Below are positions 26,062 through 34,495 of a stretch of 64,000 nt of DNA, one piece after another. Below the pieces are notes generated by a model. That model saw nothing but the letters and a program-made list of their open reading frames with translations, had not been told where the DNA came from and ran no database searches. Origin of the DNA: Oscillospiraceae bacterium (GTDB lineage: Bacteria > Bacillota > Clostridia > Oscillospirales > Acutalibacteraceae); NCBI GenBank assembly GCA_902790325.1, contig CADARP010000001.1, positions 186,001 to 250,000 of the forward strand, written 5' to 3'. The position numbers were made by a program, and so were the translations under genes. Positions within the stretch are counted from its first letter, which is position 1. The number at the start of each line of letters is the position of its first letter.

Positions 26062-27576
26062 TTAAGTCATCATTTCAATGCGAATCGAATTGGTCATATA
26101 CCGGAATGTGATTTTTACGATCGTATTGTCCTGTGCGACCGTGAAGCGGCTTTTGCCTCCGGAACCGGAGTAAATCACTCCGCCGTCTTCGCATACACAT
26201 GCTGAAAGCGTGCCCCACGTGGAGATACCGAAATCGTATTCGCCCGCATAGGGGATAACGAATGCGAGCGCATACTTGCCGTCTCCGACGTAATACATGC
26301 GGGTGATCTCGCTGTTGGAATCGTTTGCGACAGCGCCGACATACGGCTGGAAACTGCCGTAGAGAACGACTTTTTCCGGCAGGCGAACGCCGGTCTCGGG
26401 GTCATCGACGTCCTTTCCGCCGAAGTCGAGAAGATCGGACGGATTGGCTAGCGTGCGGAATCTGTCGTATCCCTCGTGCAGCAGAGCCGCGGCAGCGTCC
26501 TCCTGGGAGAATCCGCCGGGACACGCATCGGAACGATTGTTGAGCTTATAGGTCATCTCCTGACCGTCAAAGCTTGCGCCGAGTCCGCGCATGAGCGGGA
26601 AAGCGAAAAACGCGTCCGGATTGTTGACTGCCGTCCATTTGACCGTATAGTCAAGAAAGCGGTTGCGCGATTCTTCGTCCTGACAGGCAAACCAGGATAT
26701 CTGGTCGCCGCCCCACCATTGGTTCCACGCGAGCTCCGCTTCAGTCTGGTGCGCATGCGCCCATAAGTCACGGCCGCCCCAGTTGTCGTATTCATACAGG
26801 AACGGAAGGGCTTTTTCGTACACGCCTTCCGGCGAGATGCCGCCTCCGGATTTGCCTTCGCGCACGAGAACGAGCTTTTCGCCGGGTCGGTCAAGCACGG
26901 GATAGCGGGTATACGGCATGGCATTATAGTCCAAAAGGCTGCGGCCGCCCACAACAATCGAATGCGAGTGTGCGTCAAACAGAACTTTGTGCCGTCTCGC
27001 ATGCGCTTTGCCGTATTCACGCAGCATCGAGATCACCTTGCCGATGCAGCGATAGCTCCTGTCGCGAGCTGCATACAGATGGATCTGTCCCATGTGGAAC
27101 GCTTCATAACCGCAGTCAATGTACATTTTGCCGCGGTAATAAAACCAAAGCTGTGTTTCCAATCTGGATATATCCGGCATGTTTTCGCCCGGAGTCATGA
27201 TGCAGTCCGCGTGGCGGAAACAGCGATCCTCGACCGGCAGGCCGAACGCCTCAAAGACAAAAGCGGGAATCTTCGTGCGGGAGAGATCCTCCTCGTATAC
27301 CGCCTCAAAGATGCATGCCTGCAGGATGATTTCGGGATCGGCGGCATGAATCTTTTCGGCTGCCTGCTTGACGAGCGAAAAATGCTGCTCATCCGGCATA
27401 TTTGCTTTCCAGATCCCCGCGGCGCGGCCGAGGAACTTGAATCCGCATTTCAATATGACACGGATGTCGTCATCGAGCGTGTCGCTCATGGAGATCCACT
27501 GCGCCGACGCTGCATGCGCCAGATAATACTCCAGTACTTTACGGGGCATAGAACCGTCAAAATAACCTTCGTTCAT
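26062..27576 (-). CDS. unrecognised 504-residue protein, glycoside-hydrolase-like in build
   Basis: No family is recognised with confidence. The first 350 residues read like a TIM barrel: repeated strand-loop patterns such as ILQACIFEAVYEE, LFDAHSHS, KSGGGISPEGVYE, LWAHAHQTEAELAWNQWWGGDQISWFACQDEE, with many Trp and acidic residues as in sugar-active enzymes. The last 100 residues look beta-rich (YAGEYDFGISTWGT..., SRFTVAQDNTIVKITFRY), like a carbohydrate-binding sandwich. There is no signal peptide. ATG 27576 has AAAGGATGATGAA upstream and starts 4 nt after the kinase stop; the earlier in-frame ATG would overlap the kinase. Context suggests a role in glycan breakdown. Confidence 0.7.
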   Translation of the reverse strand: MNEGYFDGSMPRKVLEYYLAHAASAQWISMSDTLDDDIRVILKCGFKFLGRAAGIWKANMPDEQHFSLVKQAAEKIHAADPEIILQACIFEAVYEEDLSRTKIPAFVFEAFGLPVEDRCFRHADCIMTPGENMPDISRLETQLWFYYRGKMYIDCGYEAFHMGQIHLYAARDRSYRCIGKVISMLREYGKAHARRHKVLFDAHSHSIVVGGRSLLDYNAMPYTRYPVLDRPGEKLVLVREGKSGGGISPEGVYEKALPFLYEYDNWGGRDLWAHAHQTEAELAWNQWWGGDQISWFACQDEESRNRFLDYTVKWTAVNNPDAFFAFPLMRGLGASFDGQEMTYKLNNRSDACPGGFSQEDAAAALLHEGYDRFRTLANPSDLLDFGGKDVDDPETGVRLPEKVVLYGSFQPYVGAVANDSNSEITRMYYVGDGKYALAFVIPYAGEYDFGISTWGTLSACVCEDGGVIYSGSGGKSRFTVAQDNTIVKITFRYMTNSIRIEMMT

Positions 27577-27580
27577 TTCA

Positions 27581-28489
27581 TCATCCTTTCTGCTGCTTAA
27601 AATAGTGCAAAAGCTCTGTTTCGGTAACATACGCCGAAAGCGCGCCGACCGCGGTCACGGCCTTTCCGCCGGTGATGTTGCCGAACGTGATACAGTCACG
27701 AAGCGAGTAGTTATGGAACAGCCCGTAGCAGAAACCGGCAAGAAACGCGTCTCCCGCTCCGGTACTGTCCACATGATTGAACGATTTGACGCTCGGCACA
27801 AAAAACGTGCCGTTCGCGTCGGCGCCGATACAGCCGTCCTTGTCGACCTTGACGACCACTTTGTCAAAATAGGGCTTCAGCGCTTCGGCGGCAAGATAGG
27901 GATCGTCGCAGCCGGTCAAACGCATTGCCTCCATGCGGTTCGGCGTATAATAGTCGGCAATATCCAGCAGATCGCCGTACTTATCAAAAGTCATTTCATC
28001 GTCCCAGCCCATGTCCAGGACCGTGATCGTGCCTTCCGCATGCAGACGGCGGTACACCTCGAGAAAGCCGCCTGTCGTCATCAGGCATATCTTAGCGCCG
28101 TGCGCCATGCGGTAGAAAGCCTCGCAGGCTTCGTCGTCCGCATTCATATCGCCTTTTCCGTAGGAAACGAAACTACGGTCGTTCTGCAGCAGAATCGCGC
28201 TCGTGATATTCACAGGAATTGCGCCGCCCGCATAGAGATTCAGCGGGTTCACTCCGTTTTCCGTAAACTGTGACCTTGCAAAGGACGAAAACAGATCGTC
28301 GCCGAGTTCGGTGGCAATGCAGGCCGGTATACCGAGTCGGCCGAGGTTGATGAGCGTTGCGGGCAGACCGCCGCCGAGCTGCAGGGAGAAACTGTCTGTA
28401 TAGACTTCTTCGCCGACGTCGGGAATCTTTGGCATGTTTTCATACAGCAGATCGACGTTTGTCGCCGCTGCGCCAGCGATAAAACTCAT
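27581..28489 (-). CDS. PfkB-family carbohydrate kinase
   Basis: This ATP-dependent cytosolic sugar kinase of the ribokinase family has the N-terminal GG motif (LGGGLPATLINLGRLG, about residues 38-53) and the C-terminal signature DSTGAGDAF, with catalytic Asp about residue 247. The start is set at ATG 28489, which overlaps the GH4 stop by 4 nt (ATGA) and has GGGAG 9 nt upstream; the ATG at 28495 is too close to it. At 302 residues the length is normal. Placed with glycosidases and an importer, it probably phosphorylates the released sugar; which sugar is not shown. Confidence 0.9.
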   Translation of the reverse strand: MSFIAGAAATNVDLLYENMPKIPDVGEEVYTDSFSLQLGGGLPATLINLGRLGIPACIATELGDDLFSSFARSQFTENGVNPLNLYAGGAIPVNITSAILLQNDRSFVSYGKGDMNADDEACEAFYRMAHGAKICLMTTGGFLEVYRRLHAEGTITVLDMGWDDEMTFDKYGDLLDIADYYTPNRMEAMRLTGCDDPYLAAEALKPYFDKVVVKVDKDGCIGADANGTFFVPSVKSFNHVDSTGAGDAFLAGFCYGLFHNYSLRDCITFGNITGGKAVTAVGALSAYVTETELLHYFKQQKG

Positions 28490-29850
28490 TTCCATTCTCC
28501 CGTATACGCTTTATTGTGTTCGATGTACGCATCGACAAGTTCTGTCGCCAAACTGTAGCTTGCAACAAGCGGATGCAGCGTTAGCGCTTCGATCGCTTTT
28601 GTTCTGGATTTTTTGCGAATGGCTTCGCTCGACAAGCGTTCATATACCTTGACGCGTCGGATGAGTTCAAGGTTCTGCTCGTCCACCTTGCCGAACCGGT
28701 GCGGGATTGCTTCGCCGTCGACGATGTCGCACGTGATCTCGACCACATCCGAATCCAACAGACCGTCGATCGCGCCGGAATTGGGGACGCACAGTATCAT
28801 CGAATCCCGTGTGCCGCCGCGTGCGATGCGAATAAAATTGAGCGCGACGCCGGCATAACCGCCGTCATCTTTGCCGAGCGGATCAAAGTGCCATTTCGTT
28901 TGACGCTTCACACCGGATTCTGCCGCCATGTAGTTGTTTTCACGCTCGCCGTACCAATGCTCGAAGACTGCAAGCGCTTTGTCAAATTCTGTTTCAATAT
29001 CGATCGAGGAAAGTTCATCTGTCATGCGGCGGTTGATCTCTGCGATCTGTTCGCCGCGTGTCTGCGGTGCGCGCAGAATGTTTTCAACTGCCTTTTCACG
29101 GTAATAGAAGTAGTAGAGGTATTCGTTGAGGATCGCGTGACGCTCGCGCAGCAGCCTTTTTTCAAAGTAGCGCAGGTCTGTTTCCGCATAGGCGCGGTCA
29201 TTCTCGATCAGTTCGTCGAGCAAGTCGCGGCCTCCGATGGTAATGCTTTTAAAGTAGGACAAGTGATTCAGTCCGTATAATTCGCCCTTTGCGGCACCTT
29301 CCGGAACATCATACAGTTTTTCAAACGAACGCAGCATTCCGCTCGGCGCATCGCAGATGCCGTAAGTGAAATCATAGCCCAGATCGCGCAGCGTCTGCGA
29401 AACGACGCCGGCCGGGTTGGTGAAATTGAATACTTTACAGTTCGGCTTTGCCGCGCTGCGCACAAGGTCGCAGTAACCGACAAGCGCGTCAACGCTGCGC
29501 ATTGCAAAGGACAATCCGGCGGCTCCGGTCGTTTCCTGGCCGAGTACGCCGCGATCCAGAGCGATGCGTTCGTCGCGCACCCGCATGTCGTCGCCGCCGA
29601 CGCGGATGGTCGTAATGACATAGTCGGCATCCCTTACGGCTTCTTCGGCGTCGGTCGTGAGTGAAAACCGCAGTTCCGGACAGTTGAGACCGGCAACGAC
29701 TTTCGCCATGGTTCCGTAAATGCCGAGCTTTTTTGCGTCATTATCCATAAAGCAAAGTTCGTCGATACCGAGCGGCTTTGCCTTCTGCGCGATGCTTTTG
29801 GCGAGGAACATCGAGCGTACACCGCCCCCGCCGATTACAGTTAATTTCAT
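28486..29850 (-). CDS. glycoside hydrolase family 4 protein
   Basis: GH4 enzymes are NAD+ and Mn2+-dependent glycosidases that work by oxidation-elimination. The N-terminal IGGGGVRS (NAD), GQETTGAAG (104-112), [10 protein letters not shown]166 in ICDAPSG and H196 in LNHLSYF fit the family, the last two as the metal ligands. The CDAP tetrad is closer to the CDMP type I associate with 6-phospho-alpha-glucosidases than to the CHSV type of alpha-galactosidases, but no phosphotransferase system is nearby. GGAGGAG lies before ATG 29850; the long upstream extension of this frame overlaps the mannosidase and is not used. Length 454 residues is normal. Confidence 0.9.
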   Translation of the reverse strand: MKLTVIGGGGVRSMFLAKSIAQKAKPLGIDELCFMDNDAKKLGIYGTMAKVVAGLNCPELRFSLTTDAEEAVRDADYVITTIRVGGDDMRVRDERIALDRGVLGQETTGAAGLSFAMRSVDALVGYCDLVRSAAKPNCKVFNFTNPAGVVSQTLRDLGYDFTYGICDAPSGMLRSFEKLYDVPEGAAKGELYGLNHLSYFKSITIGGRDLLDELIENDRAYAETDLRYFEKRLLRERHAILNEYLYYFYYREKAVENILRAPQTRGEQIAEINRRMTDELSSIDIETEFDKALAVFEHWYGERENNYMAAESGVKRQTKWHFDPLGKDDGGYAGVALNFIRIARGGTRDSMILCVPNSGAIDGLLDSDVVEITCDIVDGEAIPHRFGKVDEQNLELIRRVKVYERLSSEAIRKKSRTKAIEALTLHPLVASYSLATELVDAYIEHNKAYTGEWK

Positions 29851-29876
29851 AGATCGGTCTCCTCCGGAAGTTAGTA

Positions 29877-32800
29877 TTATGCGCGCATGATCTTTACGGT
29901 TTTGATCTCGAAAGGCCGGAACGACAGGGAAAATGCGCCGTCGGACACATCGACGGTATCCTGTTCGTCCTCGAGCATATTGGTCAGAACCACTTTTTCG
30001 GTCGGAACGGACAAACGAATGTCTGCCGACGTGCGCGTTCCTTCGCATTCATACATGCGCAGTACAAACGCCTCGGAACCGTCCTCGGCAGGCTTGACCG
30101 TTTCGACAATCACATTCGGTTCGCTGACCGCGGCAAAGGGCGCAAGAACCGCCTTGCCGGGGACGGCAACGATCGGGATATTCATTTCATATGCGGGATG
30201 CACGACTGATTCGGCTGTGAAACCGCCGTCGTGCACGAGCAGGGAATAGGTCATTTCATGCGATCCGCAGTCGCCTGTAACGTTCGGCCGCGCGCCGCCT
30301 CGATGCAGGGAAAGACGCAGGTTGCAGTCCGTGACAGAGATGCCGTATTTGCAGTCGTTCAAAACGGCAGCGCCGAACCGCGGTTCACTGACATCCGTGT
30401 AGTTGCGGTTGCAGACCTCGAACTTAGCGAGCTCATAGCTGTTATTCTCGGTCGTGGGCCGCTCGATGGAGCCGTATTGGATCTCGCATCGGGCATGTGT
30501 AGCTGCGACGTCGAGATCGAAGCCGACCTTCAGAAGCCGGTGCGGACTCCGCCAATCGACCAGCGTATGAAAATCAATGCGGGGCGTATCGGCGTAGCAA
30601 ACCATATCCTGCACGAGCGTCGTACCGTCTCCGATGTCGAATCTGCTGCGAAGGCGGATCTCCACCGCGCCGTCCGTCACAAGCGTTCGGCCCTTAAAGC
30701 CGTGAACAGGATGCAGTTTCTGTATCGTATTGCGGTCAACGTCCCAGTTGTCATAGCACAGCGGCACGTCCTCGCCGAACAAGAATACGCCCAAGGGTTC
30801 TCCGCCCCGCTTGCGCAGTTCGCGTCCGGTCGAAAGATCAACACACGATGCGATATAGCCGTTCTCATCGAACGATATGCGCACAAACGGCGTTGTCAGC
30901 GTCGTACCGTCATAAGTAAAGGGAGAGGGGAGCGTTTTCGGTGTGTCGCAAAGCGCAAGAACAACACTGCCGAAACCCGCAAGCTCGAGTCCGCCTACCG
31001 CAAGAACATTGCGGCCGCAGACGTCTGTGTATTTCTGGGAAGGATAATCCCGCGCAAATCTATTCGTTTCCATCACTGCCGGGTCACGCCGCGCAAAGGA
31101 CAGCGTGTTGAACAGCGTCAGACAGTCGCTCTCGTCCGTAAGCGTCCCTGCAAATTGCGCCGCCGCTTCCGTATAACCGGCGAGCAGCTCGTCCAGTTCC
31201 TTATTGAACAGGTCGTAAACCTCCGTGATGCACGTGCCGGGCAGGATATCGTGGAATTGGTTTTTGAGCAGCGTTTTGAGCCAAACGTCACTGTCGGCGT
31301 GCCGCGGCTGCCCGGAGAGGACGTTGAAATATTCCATGCTGCGCAGTGCATATTCCGCCTTGCGATTCTTGCGCTTGACGTCATGATTCTGCGTGAGCGT
31401 TCCGCGGTGCAGTTCGAGATACAACTCGTCGCGGTAGACGGGCAGATCCTCTTTCTGCGACTCCAATTCGTGCATGAACGCGCTGATGGTCATCGGCTCC
31501 ATGACGGGCATACCGTCCATGTGCGACGCGCGCCGAGCCGTTTCCAGCATCCCGCAGGTCGGTCCGCCGCCGCCGTCTCCGTATCCGTATGTCATCAGAC
31601 GCATATCCGTCGTATCTTTCAGAGAAATCGAGTGCACGGCCCCGCATGTTCCGTTTACATCGGGCCAGCCGTGCGAACACGCAAAATGCGTCAGCACTTC
31701 GCTGCCGTCGATGCCGCGCCAGACGAAGCTCTCGAACGGGAATTTGTTCAGCTCGTTCCAGCCGATCTTGCACGTAAAGAAATATTTCGTTTCGCATCCG
31801 CGCATAATCTGCGGGATATTTGCGTTGTAACCGAAGGTGTCCAACAGCCAGAAGCTGTCTGCCGTGTAGTCGAATTCCGCACGCGTGAACTGCTGTCCCT
31901 TGAGAAACTGGCGCACCATCAGCTCACCGGACGTAATGTTGCAGTCACATTCAACATATACGCCTCCGTTCGGTTCATACCGTCCCTCGGCAACGCGTTT
32001 TTTCATATCCGCAAAAATCGCCGGATAGTACAATTTCATCCATTCGCTGTGCAGCACGGATGACTGGAAGAATTGATATTCCGGGTATTGCTCCATCAGA
32101 TGCAGCGCATTCGCATAGGTGCGCGCACATTTGCGCATACCTTCCGCAACCGGCCACAGCCATGCGGTATCTAAATGCGAATGTCCGATATAGCCGACCT
32201 TGCCGAACAGTCGCGAATTGTGTCCCGCAAAGAACGGGCGCGAGATCTCCAGCGCATCGCGGATACCCTTACGGAACGCTGCTTCGCTCGCGTGGACAGG
32301 GTAGAGGACAAGCACGTCGTGGATCTTCACAAGCGCCTTTTCGGCGGCGGCGCCCGCAAAACCGGTACGTTCAAGCTTTTCCGCGGCGTCGATCAGCTCG
32401 CGCAGATCGAACAGCAGCGTGAACAGCTCCTCGTCGCGCGTGCAGATCTCCACGCCCTCGTAAACGTGCGCAAAATCGCCGCGCGGTACGTCCGGGTATT
32501 CATAGTTGTTGTAGGGGTCGGTGTCCGCGTGGAAGTGACCGGCGTAACATTCAAACGCGAGCTCGAAAACCTGCCCGGCTTTTCCGACGCCGAGATACTG
32601 CGCGGAATGGTTGCCGCCGATGTATTCGCGGTTCTTCGTGTTGAATAACCCCTTCGGCTTGCCGTCCAGGAAAAACAGCGTTTCGCATCCGCCGCAGCGG
32701 GATACGGCGTACAGCGCCTGTCCGTCGAGCGCGGCGGGAACGGTGAAGGAGCCCGCAACCCAGAGATTCTGCCATTCGCCGCCCCAGGAGGTTCCCTTTT

Positions 32801-32966
32801 CGATGGGGGAAAGTCCCGTCTGCGGAACGCTGCGCAGATGCTCCGTCGTCAACAGGGACACGGCGTTCTGCATTTCGCCGACCTTGCGGTAGACGCTTTT
32901 TTCGTATATGTGCATCAGTTGATTGAGCTTCTCAATTATGTATTTCGGAATTTTTTCGTTATACAT
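29877..32966 (-). CDS. GH38 alpha-mannosidase
   Basis: This 1029-residue enzyme removes alpha-linked mannose from glycans. H264 and D266 in GHSHLDTAWLWP are zinc ligands, and D376 in WLLDTFGYN is the expected nucleophile; the following three-helix and beta-sandwich domains run to the end (FRPFEIKTVKI). An N-terminal 250-residue ancillary domain is typical of the long bacterial and lysosomal type. There is no signal peptide, so it acts in the cytosol on imported oligosaccharides. It is the first gene after the promoter at 33004-33033. The gene downstream (GH4) is 26 nt away. Confidence 0.94.
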   Translation of the reverse strand: MYNEKIPKYIIEKLNQLMHIYEKSVYRKVGEMQNAVSLLTTEHLRSVPQTGLSPIEKGTSWGGEWQNLWVAGSFTVPAALDGQALYAVSRCGGCETLFFLDGKPKGLFNTKNREYIGGNHSAQYLGVGKAGQVFELAFECYAGHFHADTDPYNNYEYPDVPRGDFAHVYEGVEICTRDEELFTLLFDLRELIDAAEKLERTGFAGAAAEKALVKIHDVLVLYPVHASEAAFRKGIRDALEISRPFFAGHNSRLFGKVGYIGHSHLDTAWLWPVAEGMRKCARTYANALHLMEQYPEYQFFQSSVLHSEWMKLYYPAIFADMKKRVAEGRYEPNGGVYVECDCNITSGELMVRQFLKGQQFTRAEFDYTADSFWLLDTFGYNANIPQIMRGCETKYFFTCKIGWNELNKFPFESFVWRGIDGSEVLTHFACSHGWPDVNGTCGAVHSISLKDTTDMRLMTYGYGDGGGGPTCGMLETARRASHMDGMPVMEPMTISAFMHELESQKEDLPVYRDELYLELHRGTLTQNHDVKRKNRKAEYALRSMEYFNVLSGQPRHADSDVWLKTLLKNQFHDILPGTCITEVYDLFNKELDELLAGYTEAAAQFAGTLTDESDCLTLFNTLSFARRDPAVMETNRFARDYPSQKYTDVCGRNVLAVGGLELAGFGSVVLALCDTPKTLPSPFTYDGTTLTTPFVRISFDENGYIASCVDLSTGRELRKRGGEPLGVFLFGEDVPLCYDNWDVDRNTIQKLHPVHGFKGRTLVTDGAVEIRLRSRFDIGDGTTLVQDMVCYADTPRIDFHTLVDWRSPHRLLKVGFDLDVAATHARCEIQYGSIERPTTENNSYELAKFEVCNRNYTDVSEPRFGAAVLNDCKYGISVTDCNLRLSLHRGGARPNVTGDCGSHEMTYSLLVHDGGFTAESVVHPAYEMNIPIVAVPGKAVLAPFAAVSEPNVIVETVKPAEDGSEAFVLRMYECEGTRTSADIRLSVPTEKVVLTNMLEDEQDTVDVSDGAFSLSFRPFEIKTVKIMRA

Positions 32967-33003
32967 ATTTCACACCCGCATTTTTTACAATATCACAAAC
33001 TTT

Positions 33004-33033
33004 ATTTTATCATGTGCGCACGTCCCGTGTCAA
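33004..33033 (-). promoter_or_regulatory. promoter of the ten-gene glycan operon, with a palindrome in the spacer
   Basis: On the minus strand, TTGACA (33028-33033), an 18-nt spacer and TAAAAT (33004-33009) lie about 38 nt upstream of the GH38 start. The spacer holds the 8-bp palindrome GTGCGCAC (33014-33021), a candidate operator. No regulator gene is adjacent. Confidence 0.78.
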
Positions 33034-33098
33034 TGAAAAAAGCACAAATTTCCTATTTCGTTTTGCGCCCTCGCGATGGGATACGGCGATCTGCGGTA

Positions 33099-33127
33099 TT
33101 GACATTTTTGCGCGCGTTCAATACAAT
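33099..33127 (+). promoter_or_regulatory. sigma-A promoter of the acyltransferase-like gene
   Basis: TTGACA (33099-33104), a 17-nt spacer and TACAAT (33122-33127) lie 33 nt upstream of ATG 33161. It is divergent from the glycan operon promoter, about 65 nt away. Confidence 0.88.
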
Positions 33128-33160
33128 AGAACCATAATGAAGGCGCAAAGGAGAAAGAGC

Positions 33161-34435
33161 ATGAAAGCAGTGAATCCGACCGGTGCGACGCCGGGCGTTT
33201 ATGCGCTCGACTGTTCGGCGACGGTCTACCCGTATCTTGCGACGAAAAAGGTCAACCAGATCTTCCGCATGGCGCTGGAGCTGGACGAGGAGATCGACGT
33301 CGCCGTTCTGCGCGAAGCGGTACGCGGCATGCCGAAGCGGTTCCCGACGATGTTCGTGATGCTGCGCAAGGATCGCGACACCTACCGCCTGCAGACCATG
33401 CGGGACGCGCAATCGGCGATTTGTCCGGAGCCTGCCGTTTACTGTCAGCCGTTCCGTCTGCAAAACGGCGAGAATCTGATTCGCGTGACCTACAAAGGAA
33501 ACCGTCTGGGCATCGAAGTCTTCCATGCCATTTCCGACGGCGCCGGCGGTATGATTCTGCTCAAATCCATCGCTGCCGAATACTACCGTGCAAAGGGCGA
33601 AGAAATTCCGTGCGAATGCGGCGTCTGTGCCTGTACCGACCCGTCGCTTCCCTGCGAAACAGAGGACAGCTTCCGCGCAAATTACGAGCCGGACATAGGC
33701 GGCGTTTCCCGCGCTGCAAAGCATGCGTTCCAGTTTTCCGAAAAAGGGCCGTTTGAGCCTTGGCACCAGACGGAACTGCGTATCCCGCTTGAATCGCTGA
33801 AGTCCGTAACCAAATCGAACAATGCGACGATCACCGAATACGCCGCTGCGCTGTATCTGGATATTCTGCGCAAACATGCACAAGGCAGCGCAAAACCGGT
33901 TGTATTGTCCGTTCCGATCAATCTCCGACCCATCTTCGATTCGCAGACGCTGCGCAATTTCTCGCTGTACTTTCTGGCGAGCGTTCCGCAGGATAAACCG
34001 GATGTGTCGTTTGAGGATATACTGCGTGCTGTTCATGCGCAGCTGCAGGCGGGAATTGACAAAGATCTCCTGCGCAGGACGATCCACCAGAACGTCTCGC
34101 AGGCCGATCTTCCGATCTTCGTAAAGTCTCCGCGATTTGTTAAAAAAGCGATCCTGCGCATCGGCGCGGCAATGTACGGCGAAGGATTGTACACGTCCAC
34201 GTTTTCCAATCTGGGCATCTTCAAACTGCCCGAAGCGCTCGCAAAACATGTGGTTTCCTTCCATGCCATGCTGGGAGAATCTCCGGTCAATCACATCAAG
34301 ATCCTGTCCTATTGCTATAACGGTGTGATCAGCCTGATGTTTTCATCGCGGCTTGCCACACGTGAGCTGGAGAACGCCATGTGCGCAAGGCTGCGTGACG
34401 CCGGAATTGATTTTGACGTTGTTACCATGCCGTAA
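33161..34435 (+). CDS. condensation-fold acyltransferase-like protein
   Basis: H122-A-I-S-D126-G in EVFHAISDGAGG matches the HxxxDG active-site motif of the condensation/CoA-dependent acyltransferase superfamily, which includes alcohol acetyltransferases and wax/PapA-type enzymes. The 424-residue length fits two half-domains, and a DFGWG-type structural motif is not evident. The start at 33161 has AAAGGAG 7 nt upstream; an ATG eight codons earlier overlaps it. It is a lone gene between its own promoter and terminator, with no carrier-protein domain nearby. Acylation of a small alcohol, sugar or lipid is possible; the substrate is unknown. Confidence 0.78.
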   Translation: MKAVNPTGATPGVYALDCSATVYPYLATKKVNQIFRMALELDEEIDVAVLREAVRGMPKRFPTMFVMLRKDRDTYRLQTMRDAQSAICPEPAVYCQPFRLQNGENLIRVTYKGNRLGIEVFHAISDGAGGMILLKSIAAEYYRAKGEEIPCECGVCACTDPSLPCETEDSFRANYEPDIGGVSRAAKHAFQFSEKGPFEPWHQTELRIPLESLKSVTKSNNATITEYAAALYLDILRKHAQGSAKPVVLSVPINLRPIFDSQTLRNFSLYFLASVPQDKPDVSFEDILRAVHAQLQAGIDKDLLRRTIHQNVSQADLPIFVKSPRFVKKAILRIGAAMYGEGLYTSTFSNLGIFKLPEALAKHVVSFHAMLGESPVNHIKILSYCYNGVISLMFSSRLATRELENAMCARLRDAGIDFDVVTMP

Positions 34436-34452
34436 GAACAGAATAAAAGATA

Positions 34453-34486
34453 CAGACCTGCTCAAACGGGCAGGTCTGCTTTCGTT
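34453..34486 (+). terminator. intrinsic terminator after the acyltransferase-like gene
   Basis: CAGACCTGC (34453-34461) pairs with GCAGGTCTG (34470-34478), followed by CTTTCGTT. Confidence 0.8.
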
Positions 34487-34495
34487 ATGGGAAGG

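Noticed and set aside
30231-32063. A 610-codon open frame antisense to the GH38 alpha-mannosidase.
   Set aside because: It is a shadow of the real gene, whose zinc and nucleophile residues are intact.
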